Assembly (NCBI GenBank): GCA_037893245.1
Contig: JBAIAA010001523.1
Span: forward strand, 1 to 64,000
DNA from: Crossaster papposus
Lineage: Eukaryota; Echinodermata; Asteroidea; Velatida; Solasteridae
DNA: 64,000 nt
Reading direction: 5' to 3'
Shown: piece by piece, positions 1-11,100 of the stretch
Layout of the letters: each line of letters starts with the position of its first letter
Position numbering within the stretch: the first letter of the stretch is position 1
The notes under the pieces: generated by a model
The model's database searches: none
Seen by the model: only the letters and a program-made list of their open reading frames with translations
What the model was told of the DNA's origin: nothing
Made by a program: the position numbers and the translations under genes

Positions 1-1240
1 GTTTGCGGACAAAATCCACCACATCCTAATGCTTCGTGTCATGGCGATCAAAGACGTTTTTGCAAATACATAAAATTGTCACTTAGTTTGGTTAAATGTT
101 CACGCAACAAGGGTACTTAAAGATGGACCTACAACGAAAACCACACATTAAATTTAGTATCGCGGACCTTGTTTATGTTGTGTTCAGGTAACAATTTATT
201 GTTACGGTCACATGTTTTTTCTATAAATAATTTTGTTGCAATTTGACCGAAAAAATTAGACTCGATTCTTCGATTTTGAAATTTCCCGCCCTGTACTGGT
301 TCCCGGCAAAGATTCCACTGAAAACCACAATGAAATCCACGATATAGTACCAGCGGACCTTGTAAACCAGCGAAAAGTGATGACGTACTACCTATGAGCA
401 ACCGAGAGTAAACAAAATACGCCATGTTATTCCGCATTGCATTGTACGGTAAAAATGCACGCACTACGATCGACCCGAGTAAATCGTCATGGGTAGTACG
501 TCACACACGAAGTATGAATTAATTCATGAGTTAAGGGCTTTTGCTTGAAACTGAGTTTTTCTGGGTCGTAGAATGCCGATCAATTTTTTGTTTTTTTGCA
601 TGAAGGAGACAAGTTTTATTGAATACTAATGATATATTAGTAATCATTATACATTTCTCGAACAAAAACAGCAACACAGCCTTTATCATTATTTCCGTTG
701 TAGTCCAATCTTTAAATAAAGTGAATATTTCACTTGCATAATACGTGCACTAGTAATAGTAATTGTTTTTTCTGTACCAGGCATTTTTTGACTAGGGGCA
801 TGCTTATTATAGGCTAGGGCGAGTTGATCGACCTTAAGGTTGCACTCGCTCCAATTTGTATGGTGTTCAATGTACATGTACCTGTACTGTACATGTACAT
901 GTAACATGTACTATGCCAATGTACATGTACGTACTTAACCAAAAAATGCACCGGCCACACACATGCGTGCGTAGTACACTGCATCCGTTGGGTTTCCTGA
1001 GATTTTAACTAAATTCAACCCGCCGTTTTGTCTCCATTTTAATACAATAATATCATTATTTTTGTGCTTAACTGTCCAATAATCCCAGATTTCGGTTGTT
1101 TTACATTTGACTTATCATGTTTATTAATTGAACATTTCATTGTAAAGTAGGACCTAGCAATAAATATACATTCGATGTGAACTCGCCGTCAAAATCGCCA
1201 TTTTGGGCGGTACCATTGTTAATGGGGGGGGGGGGGGTGG
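1..1240. repeat. Direct duplication, copy A (~1.24 kb)
   Basis: This segment matches 2021-3241 in the same order over its whole length, from GTTTGCGGACAAAA to the G-rich tract. The copies differ mostly by one-base insertions and deletions, many in homopolymers. No open frame is shared between the copies, so I see no coding function. The window starts inside the copy, so its left limit is unknown. It could be a true tandem duplication with 0.8 kb between copies, two insertions of one dispersed element, or an assembly duplication of two alleles. Confidence 0.85.
381..503. repeat. Small inverted-repeat unit, copy A
   Basis: TGACGTACTACCTATGA (381-397) is complementary, with one mismatch, to TCATGGGTAGTACGTCA (487-503), with about 90 bases between. 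It is the copy-A counterpart of the perfect pair in the second duplication copy and could be a tiny MITE-like foldback. Confidence 0.6.
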
Positions 1241-1266
1241 GGGAGGTGGGGGGGGGGGGGGGGGGG
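1224..1266. repeat. Poly-G tract
   Basis: An almost uninterrupted G run with a few T and A bases, near the right edge of duplication copy A. Frames here that encode poly-Gly or poly-Pro are artefacts of the run. The equivalent place in copy B (about 3239-3270) is shorter and interrupted by T. Confidence 0.9.
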
Positions 1267-2020
1267 TCATTTTGAGAGTGCCCCCAGGGGGCAGTGCAAG
1301 GGTGCCAAACTTAAGAATCCACATTTTGGGGTTCCCCACACATAGTCCTACTCATTTCAGGTGTCAAACCTTTCGTACTCAACAATACCGATAAAAGTCT
1401 GCTAGCTCCTGGACTATATTACGTTCGGGGCCCGGGGCGCGCGTGCACGCGGCCATGCAACGAACATAACTTTGGCCTATCACGTTAAAACGTCACATAA
1501 TTCGCTTGTACATGTACATGAACTGTACTGTACCTGTAGCTCTATGACAAAACCGTGACCATGCGTTGAGTATTAGTCAGATTGTTAATATAATTACTGG
1601 AAACTTTTCTACTGTTTTAAAACAAATAATCGATTACATAAAGGTATATTCGAAATCACATGTTGGTGAGTGGCGTATCGCAGGAAAATAATATTTGTTA
1701 GCCTGTTTTATATTTTTATTGAAAAGATATTTGTGTATACCACCATGGTTAAATGTTAAAATGCCCTTCGTCCGAAAAAAAAGTATTAGATGATTCAAGA
1801 TTAAGTTTCTATCTAGATGTACATCACGCTGACTCACAAGGCGCGCAATATGGCTTGGTCAATCGGAAATCATCGGCATGTATTTAGAAAAAATGTGAGT
1901 GGCCGATAACGAACTCTAGAAACCCCAGCTTTGTCTTAGTTTGAGGCTTTATTCATGCAGTTTAGCAAGGGCTGGAGCCGTGGTAGGGCCAAAGCCCGGG
2001 GGTTTGGAAAAGGCACAGTA
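1267..2020. other. Spacer between duplication copies, no gene seen
   Basis: No frame with recognisable protein similarity, no RNA gene and no clear repeat. It contains a GC-rich patch near 1428-1455 and a short GTACATG run near 1508. Confidence 0.5.
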
Positions 2021-3241
2021 GTTTGCGGACAAAAACCACCACATCCCTACTGCTTCGTGTCATGGCGATCAAGACGTTTTTCAAATCATAAAAATTGTCA
2101 CTTAGTTTGGTTAAATGTTCACGCAACAAGGTTACTTAAAGATGGACTACAACGTGAAAACTCACACATTAAATTTAGTATCGGACCTTGTTTATGTTGT
2201 GTTCTAGGTAACAATTTATTGTTACGTGTCATGTTTTTCTCTAAATAATTTTGTTGCAATTTGACCGAAAAAATTAGACCTCGATTCTTCGATTTTGAAA
2301 TTCCCGCCCTGTACTGGTTCCGGCAAAGATCCACTGAAAACCACAATGAAATCCACGATATAGTTACCAGCGGACTTGTAAACCAGCGAAAAGTGATGAC
2401 GTACTACCCATGAGCAACCGAGAGTAACAAAATACGCCATGTTATTCCCGCATTGCATTGTACGGTAAAAATGCACGCACAACGATCGACCCGAGTAAAT
2501 CGTCATGGGTAGTACGTCACACACGAAGTATGAATTATTCATGAGTTAAGGGGCTTTTGCTGAAACTGAGTTTTTCCTGGGTCGTAGAATGGCCGATCAA
2601 TTTTTTTTTTTTGCATGAAGGAACAAGTTTTATTGAATACTAATGATATATTAGTAATCATTATACATTTCTCGAACAAAAACAGCAACACAGCCTTTAT
2701 CATTATTCCGTTGTAGTCCCATCTTTAAATAAAGTGAATATTTCACTTGCATAATACGTGCCACTAGTAATAGTATTGTTTTTCTGTTCCCAGGCATTTT
2801 TTGACTAGGGGCTATGGCTTATTATAGGCTAGGCGAGTTGATCGACCTTAAAGTTAGCACTCGCACAATTTGTATGGTGTTCATGTACATGTACCTGTAC
2901 TGTACATGTACATGTACATGTACTATGCCAATGTACATGTACGTACTGTAACCAAAAAATGCACCGGCCCACACACATGCGTTGCGTAGTACACCTGCAT
3001 CCGTTGGTTTCCTGAGATTTTAACTAAATTCAACCCGCCCGTTTTGTCTCCATTTTAATACAATAATATCATTATTTTGTGCTTAACTGTCAATAATCCC
3101 AGATTCGGTTTTGTTTTACATTTACTTATTCATGTTTATTAAATTGAACATTTTCATTGTAAAGTAGACCTAGCAATAATATACATTCGATGTGAACTCG
3201 CCGTCAAAATCGCCATTTTGGGCGGTACCATTGTTAATGGG
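2021..3241. repeat. Direct duplication, copy B (~1.22 kb)
   Basis: Second copy of the 1-1240 segment. It includes the same (GTACAT)n patch (2884-2942) and ends in a G-rich tract, after which the two copies diverge. It is preceded by a sequence (1955-2020) not seen before copy A, because the window begins there. Indel-rich divergence with few substitutions is more typical of noisy reads or uncollapsed alleles than of old duplicates. Confidence 0.85.
2397..2519. repeat. Small perfect inverted-repeat unit, copy B
   Basis: TGACGTACTACCCATGA (2397-2413) and TCATGGGTAGTACGTCA (2503-2519) are exact reverse complements, 17 bases each, around an 89-base loop. Size and form suggest a miniature foldback element that was present before the duplication. 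No target-site duplication could be fixed. Confidence 0.65.
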
Positions 3242-3879
3242 GGGGGGTGGGGGTGTGGGGGTGTGTGGGGTCTTCGGTGTCACCAAGGGTGAGATTCATA
3301 ATTTATAGTTCGGTTTTTCAGACAATTTTACTCTCTTATTGGATTCTTAGGGAATTGCTTTTGAGTTGTTTTAAATAATTTAAATTTACAATAAAACCGT
3401 TTTTATTTGTTTTTCATAGAATGTAGATTTTGTTCACAACCCTATTTATAGAATGCAATTGATGATCAACAAGTAGGCCTATTAAAATGTTAAGCTTAGA
3501 AAATGGATCCTTTCTGTTCAGTACTACTCTGCAACTTACAATTGATGATTTGATGATTTTTTTTTTTACGCACTGTTGTTGGCTGGCCTGCGGTAATCTA
3601 CAAAAAAGAGCTTTCGTCATTGGAACAAAATATTTTTTTTCACGTAATTTTATTTGTTTTAAATAGAAGACTTTTGGGACTTGCACTAATTCGCGGAAGC
3701 TCCAAAAAGTAGCTTATTAATTTGTCAATTAACATTTATTGATACAGAAACCAACTTGTTTTTATTTTAATTATTTCACTGATTGACCTAAAGCCACAAA
3801 GTGAGTCTACTGCAAGTGTACATGTATATAGAAGCGGATTAGTCCATACATAATCTACAAGATACTGCACAGTCCTATG
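3242..3879. other. AT-rich interval, no gene seen
   Basis: No coding frame of note. The sequence is AT-rich with homopolymer T and A runs and has no clear match elsewhere in the window. Confidence 0.5.
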
Positions 3880-4559
3880 TGACGTCACATGACCCCACGA
3901 TGACGTCATCATGACGTCCACCTCAATTTATACCTGTAATACATCTACTAATACTTGCATACCAAGTTTGACCCCAATCGGACCTTGTACTTCCAGAGAT
4001 AGAGGGTCTTTCAAAATAAACCTTTAATTTGACGTCACATGACTTACGATGACGTCATCCTGACGATGTTCATCTTGGCCCTCCTTGGGATGGTGGTTGA
4101 GGTGTGTGTCAATTCTCAAGTCGATCGGATTTACTAAAGTGTCAACAGTCAATAGTCTAAAGAAAAAACGTGTACAAAACCTACAGGGACAAATTAAACC
4201 TTTAACGTGACGCCCCGTGACCTTGAATGACGTAATCGTGCCGAATTCCTAATAGGACCCGTCTGTGTACTTGGTCTAAGTGTGTGCCAATTCTCAAATC
4301 GATCGGATTAACTAAAGTGTCAACGGCCAATAGTCTATAAGAAAAACGTGTACAAAACCTATGGAAAAAAATGCACCTTTAACGTGACGTCACGTGGCCT
4401 TGAATGACGTAATCGCAACGAATTTCTTTTAGGATCATCTATGGGTGGTAGGCCAAGTCCCAAGTCGATCGGATTTACCAAAGTGCCAAAGTGTATTGTC
4501 CGAACAAAAAACGTGTACAAACCCTATGGAGAGGAGTCTGAAGGAGAAAAAAAAAAAAA
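3880..4559 (-). repeat. Diverged TGACGTCA-rich tandem repeats
   Basis: Four degenerate copies of a block with GACGTCACRTGRCC followed by GATGACGTMATC start near 3881, 4032, 4210 and 4387, so the spacing is about 150-178 bases. The unit also repeats CGTGTACAAA-CCTATGG and a stretch about CAAGTCGATCGGATT. The same CGTGTACAAAG-CTATGG and GTCACGTGACC blocks occur in every monomer of the 28-62 kb array, so this looks like an older relative of that family. Orientation is given by the adjacent hairpin/CTAG end. Confidence 0.65.
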
Positions 4560-4587
4560 CTAGAAATGTGTTTGTGGAACAAACACA
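4560..4587 (-). mobile_element. Helitron-like 3' terminus (hairpin + CTAG)
   Basis: On the minus strand a perfect 9-bp stem with a 3-base loop (TGTGTTTGT, TCC, ACAAACACA) is followed after three bases by CTAG and then a T. That order, hairpin then CTRR then T, is the known 3' end of Helitrons. The next sequence is T-rich and then resembles the start of a monomer of the large array. The hairpin bases differ from those of the large array while the architecture is kept. The 5' end and any Rep/helicase gene are not seen. Confidence 0.55.
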
Positions 4588-6360
4588 GAGCTGCTTCGAG
4601 TGTCTAAAATGTCTTTGAATATGGGGGTGGTGGTCTAATATATATATGGTGTACATTATAATAAACTAATAAATAGTTGTACATTTCGCACAACAGACAA
4701 TTCTCATCCAAAATATAAAGGACAAGTTTCAAGTTGAAAAATACAAAATACAACTTCATACAATGAAATGAGTTATTATGATGCATATAAATCCTTTTTC
4801 CATCAAAAGCAAACACCAATATAAATTATCATGCAGGGGCAACTTGAGCTGACACAAGCCGTACATAGCCAAAATACAAGTACATTAAATAATGGCACTA
4901 GGCCACAGACCCCCGAATGTGAGGTACATATGTACTGTGATCCTGTTAACAATCACCACTATTGCTAAAATGTAGTCAATTACAATCCTTGAATATAAGG
5001 GAAACAGTTCCCTACTTTTCCCTGAGCTTTGCCATCTAGCTGTGAAGGCAACAAACTATGTCTCAGATAAAGCACTATGTGACTTCAAAATATTGTCTGA
5101 CCACACTTACATGGTTGGGATTACTATCTGCAATGTACACACACAACAATGACTTGTTACAATACAGTATCAGGCCTAAATCATTGACCTACAATATATC
5201 CAGTCTGCACACAGACAGACTATAAAATACAAGTCAAAAATATGTCTAACCACACTGTAGACAAAAGTACAATTGCAATACTGACAGTCTTATAAAGACT
5301 TAAATGTTACACAACAATATGCCACGACAATGGAGTCATTGATAAAACACCCTTCACACTGTGTGTGAACTAACAGTGCAAAATACATTTAGTCTGAAAA
5401 TCTAGAGTTACATTAATAACATATGTGCCAAAATAATATTTGACCCCAAAATACTCAATCCAAAGCACAGGTCTACAACTGGCTCTAAAATGATCTGTTC
5501 CTATACAGAAATAGAATCCAAGTCCAACAGATTCATACTAGGCACAACTGCCTAAAAACTGAACATGCAGATCTACAAGCTTCGATAAAATGGTCAAATA
5601 TTAAACACATTTTGTAGCGGGCCACACCCACGTCAATTAGGGGGAAGGAAGGAGGAATGGTCCTCTGGTAGCGGACGAGCATTTAACAAAATATGCAATA
5701 AAACCAGAGACTATTGCTTGTACAAGGACGACTATCTCCTGAATATAACTTTACAAGACAACACTCATTGCAATAAAGCCACAGTATTATTTAAGACCGG
5801 AGTACAATAACATGAAGGTCAAATGTCACCTGGATAGCTGCACATTACATGTACATATACGCACGCTACAAATATGACAATACAATAATAAAAATACATA
5901 CACGGTCGCAAAAAAGTCACAATTATCAGTACAAATATGAAACAAAATACAACGTTACTCACTGGGGTGTTTCTACGAAGGTATACCCTCCACTCGTACA
6001 CTAGGAGCATGGCCGGAGCCATGCTCCCTAGAAAATCGAGAGAAGTGTCTTAGACAATTGATGTTGGTCTTCTCTCGGAAGCCCACAGAAGAAAACTTGC
6101 TACAACTTGCCTTTGCGCGGGAGCACAAGGTCACCTTATGCGTTTTATGAAAACATGCAAATCACTTTAGGCATGCACAAACAGAGGCGCACTTGGTCTC
6201 CCTACATATATAGACAGAAGTTTGTTCACCTTTAAATGTTGTAATTGTTATGAGAATTGTGCATAATATTATAGTAATTGAATCAGTTGTGATTCTTATG
6301 GAACAAGTTGGTTTTATTTAATGTTGTGCTAATTTGTTCAATTTACGTTAATTGAAGTCA
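4588..6360. other. No gene or repeat recognised
   Basis: AT-rich single-copy-looking DNA. Reverse-strand frames of 60-73 codons here show low complexity and no family features. If the hairpin at 4560 is a true Helitron-like end, the body of that element would lie in this interval. Confidence 0.45.
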
Positions 6361-6788
6361 AGCGTCACGATGAACCCGGAAAATTTCGAGGACATTTTCA
6401 AGCATAGCTCAAATAGCTACTCGCCCCGGCATGCGCGCTAAGTCGTTTTTGTTTTAAATGTAGTGTTCGATTATTATAGTCTGGTTCCCAGGACCAAATA
6501 GTTCTGACTATTTGTGATTTTCATTATTATTAAGCCGCAATGTCACGTGGACCAAAAACTGGGAGAATTGCTTAACGTTCGCGATGTTCGAGTGTTTCCA
6601 GGTTTTTATAAAATAAAACTCGCATTGGCGAAAGTCAACACTTGACGAAATGCCCAATTAATATCACAGTCATTGTAGTCATTGTTCTATATTTTGGTAA
6701 GAGCCTTTAAAATTTGAATTGTTGCGTCGTCATAGCTATCGCTGCTTGTATCGCGGCATTATCTAATTTTTTTTGTCGGCGGCGGCTA
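6361..6788. repeat. Dispersed ~0.43 kb repeat, copy 1
   Basis: Matches 14121-14543 in direct orientation from AGCGTCACG to GTCGGCGGCGGCTA. Differences are mainly one-base insertions in this copy, such as an extra G in the CCAGGACC and GTGGACC words. It shows no protein-coding frame common to both copies. GC-rich flanks and an embedded TATAAAATAAAAC word suggest a promoter-like or transposon segment, but I cannot name it. Confidence 0.75.
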
Positions 6789-7010
6789 GAACGTCACTAG
6801 ACCGGAGTTACAATGAAAAGACTTTAAACGTTTAAAACATTGTTAAAATAAACCGCGATAGATATAATCCAATTAATGTTTTTAAATTTTCATTTTTGAA
6901 AATTGAATGCTAAGGAAATTAACAAATAAAATCATAAATGTAATGAACAATGAACCAAATTGCGAAAAGCCATATGCTCTGTTCATAGAACAGACATATT
7001 TCAGTTTCAC
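6789..7010 (+). mobile_element. Solo fragment of the array family
   Basis: The stretch from CTAGACCGGAGTTACAATG through CGCGATAGATATAATCCAATTAAT and AAATCATAAATGTAATGAACAAT closely parallels 51220-51425 inside the large array. It ends in the same terminal hairpin form, CTCTGTTC/GAACAGA, then CATATTTCAGT where the array has CTAGT. It is a 3'-end fragment or a short member inserted beside the dispersed repeat, about 21 kb from the main array. Confidence 0.6.
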
Positions 7011-8537
7011 TCTTGATCGAAAATCACCTTCGTTGTCTATAACGAACACTGATCACCATTTGATAAAGCGATTAACCTGTTTCGTCGTTCTGTGAACAAA
7101 CCCGTTATTGAGGTTTCATTTGCACTGAAAACATTTGGCGCATGGGTTTGGGTCATAAATAATATGAACCTATCTTGTCAATAAAGAACGACGAGATTTG
7201 TTTTTCACATGGTCACACTTTACTTATGTAGTAAGTGTGGGCGAAGGGCAACTTTGTATACACTGTAGTCGGAACATCAAAATATGTGTAAGGGGCATAA
7301 TATTATTGGCTGGAATAAATCACCTGTGAACATGCTAAGCTGCAAGACGTATACGGCCTAAGTTTAATGGGGCGACGACTATACATGTAGAGCTACACAA
7401 TGTAGGAATGTATAAGAACTAAACAGTCTACAGGATTAAAAACAGAAAAAATGACTAAGATTAAGATTAAGAAGATAATGCCGAATTGTAAACAAGACAG
7501 TGACAAGATGTAAGACAAAGTAGTGCGCAAGATTGTCGATTTGACAAGTGATTTTTTGTAAGTACATGTACTCGGGCAAAACAAGGATTTATCTGTTTGT
7601 CAACATGACCAGTTTCTGTGTTTTCGTGAGCAAACTGACAGATCACTTGGTGAAACCAACACTTTATTATTACAAAGAGCAATGGCGATAATACACATCA
7701 CTGAGGGTATTCGTGGAGATATTTCATAACATTCACATGCGATCTGTCATATAAGATATATAATTACAAAATTATAATAAATATTCATGCCCATTTAATT
7801 TGCTAATCAAAACTTTAGGCAGCATGCACAACTCGTTAAAATCTTCGAATAATTTGTCTCTTTTCCCTACTTCTAACTTGCCCATGAATATACTATGGTC
7901 TTAGTTATTTATTTGGTTTTGCTTTAATTGTTGCAATAATACAACTGTCATTCTTAAATGTATTGTTTTTATCAATTTTAACACCAGGGCAAGCCTTTTT
8001 CACGCACCACCTTTGGAAGTCTAAAAGGAGATAATGGGACCGGACCTAGCGCGAGCCGGCTTAAACGTTTGAGACAAAAATGTTGTCCCACAACAATTTA
8101 TTTATGAACTGATAAACTACAATGACACCGCAAATGTTCAAAGTGTGGACAAATTGCTTTTTTAATGCCAACTTCTCCTATACGATTCTGATATCATTAA
8201 TTCGCACGGATTTCGAACAAACCGACTCATTTAATGTGTAAATCAACAATGTTCAGAAAATGCACGAGGCAATCTGAAGGCAGCATGGGAATAACAACAC
8301 AGGGTGAAAAGAGCCGGAGGTAAGAGCCTTCAGCTCAAGGATACAATTAACAACGAAAGAAAAGGAACAGCCGACATCAAAGACTGAAGAATTAGATTTC
8401 GTAGTTCAAACGGCAGTGCGGTCAATGTCGCCAAAGAGAATGGTCAGGATTTGCCACCGGATTCACTGATTGTTTTGTAAACCCCGGTCTCATATGTCAA
8501 ATAAAGAAACGAGGAAAAAGTGCATATATAAAACACG

Positions 8538-8563
8538 CCCCCCCCCCCCCCCCCCCCCCCCCC
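8538..8563. repeat. Poly-C tract
   Basis: Uninterrupted run of 26 C bases followed by CACACCACCCCCC. Overlapping poly-Gly frames on the minus strand are artefacts. Confidence 0.9.
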
Positions 8564-11040
8564 ACACCACCCCCCTTGAGAAAAACAGTGAGGTTGACCA
8601 ATTGGCGGGTGAGAAGACTGCGTAATTGTAGTGGTGTTCTTGATTTCCAAAAGTGCTGTGGCTATGGATGGGCAATGTTTCGTGTGTCAGGTAACATATA
8701 AGTCGGGAAAACCGAAATTATGCAGTACACGTGCGTGTATGGCCCCAGTGAGACGTTGGGTGCGCCCACCTCCGGCAACTTGGTGTCATGTTTCAGTTTA
8801 TCCGCGGATGAGATGTGTATAATGCACGTATCCGAGTACTACGCACAGTCTTAAGGCCAACACATCTGACCGATAAACTTCTTGTTTGTGCTGATCACAT
8901 TGTATGTCTTTTTATCACGGGCACCCCCCACACAAACCGACTGTAACTGTTTATTTTGTTTTTTGTTGAACTAACTTGCCTGTCCCGGTCATGCAACGCA
9001 AACATTACCATTGGTTGACTTTGGAACAACTGGAACAGAGAGTGCCCACTTTCAAACGAAATATATATATGGGAGGAGCGGGGCTGTCCAGCCACCACGT
9101 GATTCACACCCACTACAGCCATTGAAGGAAGTTTTGATGATGTAAATATATATTACGCACGACAAGATAAATACTCCTATAATAGCTACACGAGCAGGCT
9201 CAACAAGCTCATAAAGTTATCATCAAAACACCGTTTACATATCATGTAAGTAAAAGTTTCTTGCATCAATAATATTATTAAAAGCACAGGACATAAACAA
9301 AGATGGTTTAGTGGTTATGTCATTAGGAAGATAACGGACATGCGATAATAATTTTTGCAGTTATAAGCTCAGTTTACTGTGCTAGTGATGCATACGACGT
9401 GGTAAAACACATATGAGCCCTGAGTGCATGCTAGGTCTGCTCCGAATTTAGTGCGCCCTTCTGTCGTTCATGCGCGCTGATCGAATTGTACACGTGAAAA
9501 AACATGTTATCTCCCATTACAGACTGGATAGTACACCGCGTATGTGTTTGTGCACGAACGCGTGATCCAAAACAAAGGCGGCGGCGCGTTTCTGCAGTAG
9601 GGTAAACGCGGCATGTGTATTCACTCTGGAAACTAGTCGAGTAGTTATCGAGATTATATCGGGATTTTTATTCGTGTGAGGTATGGAGGAATTAAGCGCT
9701 CTGCCAATACAATCATTAAAAAAACATTAAATTAACTAACGAATAACAATAATTATGTAAGTCGTGGCAGTCCTAATACAGCCAGCTTTTTCACACTTTC
9801 TTGATATTATATGTAGGCCTACTATTTTGTTCCTACGTAATGTAAAGAAGCCTACATTTTGAATGGGTATCATTTTCCTTAGGGCCCTTCCCTGAAATTG
9901 GTTTCCAGTATATTGCTCTTCTCATTTATCCCTCCTGTAGGTACTTTAATAGTTCTAGTTGGAGACAGACACAGAGTGAATTTAATGGTCGTATTGAATT
10001 TCTAAAATGACATGAAACACTCATTCTTATAGGGCCTATAACCAAGGAATAACTAAATTTAACCACACAAGAGAAATTATATGTATATTTTTAAATGCAC
10101 AAACAAATTTATTACACAAAAGGACATAAAAACAAGTATTTGTTTTGTATTCGTGTTGCTCTCCTTATTGTGGGGGAGATGGGTTTTGCGACTGGAACTA
10201 CGTCTACCATGTTTGTACGTGTTGGCACGTACTTTCACTGAAGTTATGGAGTCTTCTAATACAGGCTAAGAGCCCCCCTGGTAATGATCCCTCTATGCTT
10301 CCCTACTTACGGTACTGGAGACACCTCATAGATAAAACACTGACAAATGATGTGGATTATTAGATGGGATAATTCATCCTTTTATTATTAATGATTTACC
10401 GTCAACATTATTTAGAACATTAATACAAATAGGCTCACTTTGTAGTAATCCAGAAGGGGTATAACCGGAACAACGGAACAGCCAATGCGGTCAGATAGAC
10501 GCGCTGGCCCCGGCAACGCGAATCAAATGTACCGGCCTCTTGCTGCTATCGCCTATATGCTATGAGTAACCATGGGACGAAGTCACAAAATCCTTTCAGA
10601 AAGACATTTTCCGTGACCTCCAACTTGGTACATAATAAAACTTCCACAAATTGAGCTTGATGCATACCTAACAACATTGGGGTGCTGATTTTTGCAAAAG
10701 TGGCACTTTGGAGAGTTATTTCACGATAAAAATTTGATGGGTCGAAAATAACATGGGGCAGGTTGGTTTTTCTCTCCTTGTTTTCATAACAAATTCGCCC
10801 CAAAGCCAGTTCGCCCCATACTTTTGTTCATCTAATATTGTATTGACTCAAGGCCAACTCGCCTCATGAAGCATGTACATGACAGGAAAAAAGTTGCTGG
10901 TGGACAAATATGAACTATTTTTAAATCACTCTCTTTGGTTGATGGTGTACGTGCCCCAGATTTGATCCATTATTAGATAATTGATTGATAAATAAAATGG
11001 CTTATATTCAATTTCAATCTGGCAATATTTTGTATCATTT

Positions 11041-11041
11041 G

Positions 11042-11076
<35 letters not shown>

Positions 11077-11100
11077 GGGGGGGGGGGGGGGGTGGGGGTG
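11041..11100. repeat. Poly-G tract
   Basis: About 60 bases of nearly pure G with single A and T interruptions. Such runs can form G-quadruplexes and are error-prone in sequencing, so the length is uncertain. Confidence 0.9.

Noticed and set aside
1154..1394. Poly-Pro and poly-Gly frames on both strands
   Set aside because: They only translate the G tract and its flanks; no conserved sequence outside the run.
8444..8675. Poly-Gly frames around 8.55 kb
   Set aside because: Product of the C run at 8538-8563.
8631..8822. Possible short exon MDGQCFVCQ before a CAG/GTAACA site
   Set aside because: A single donor-like site and nine residues are not enough evidence for a gene.
10781..10880. Repeated TTCGCCCCA words
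   Set aside because: Too few and too short to define an element.
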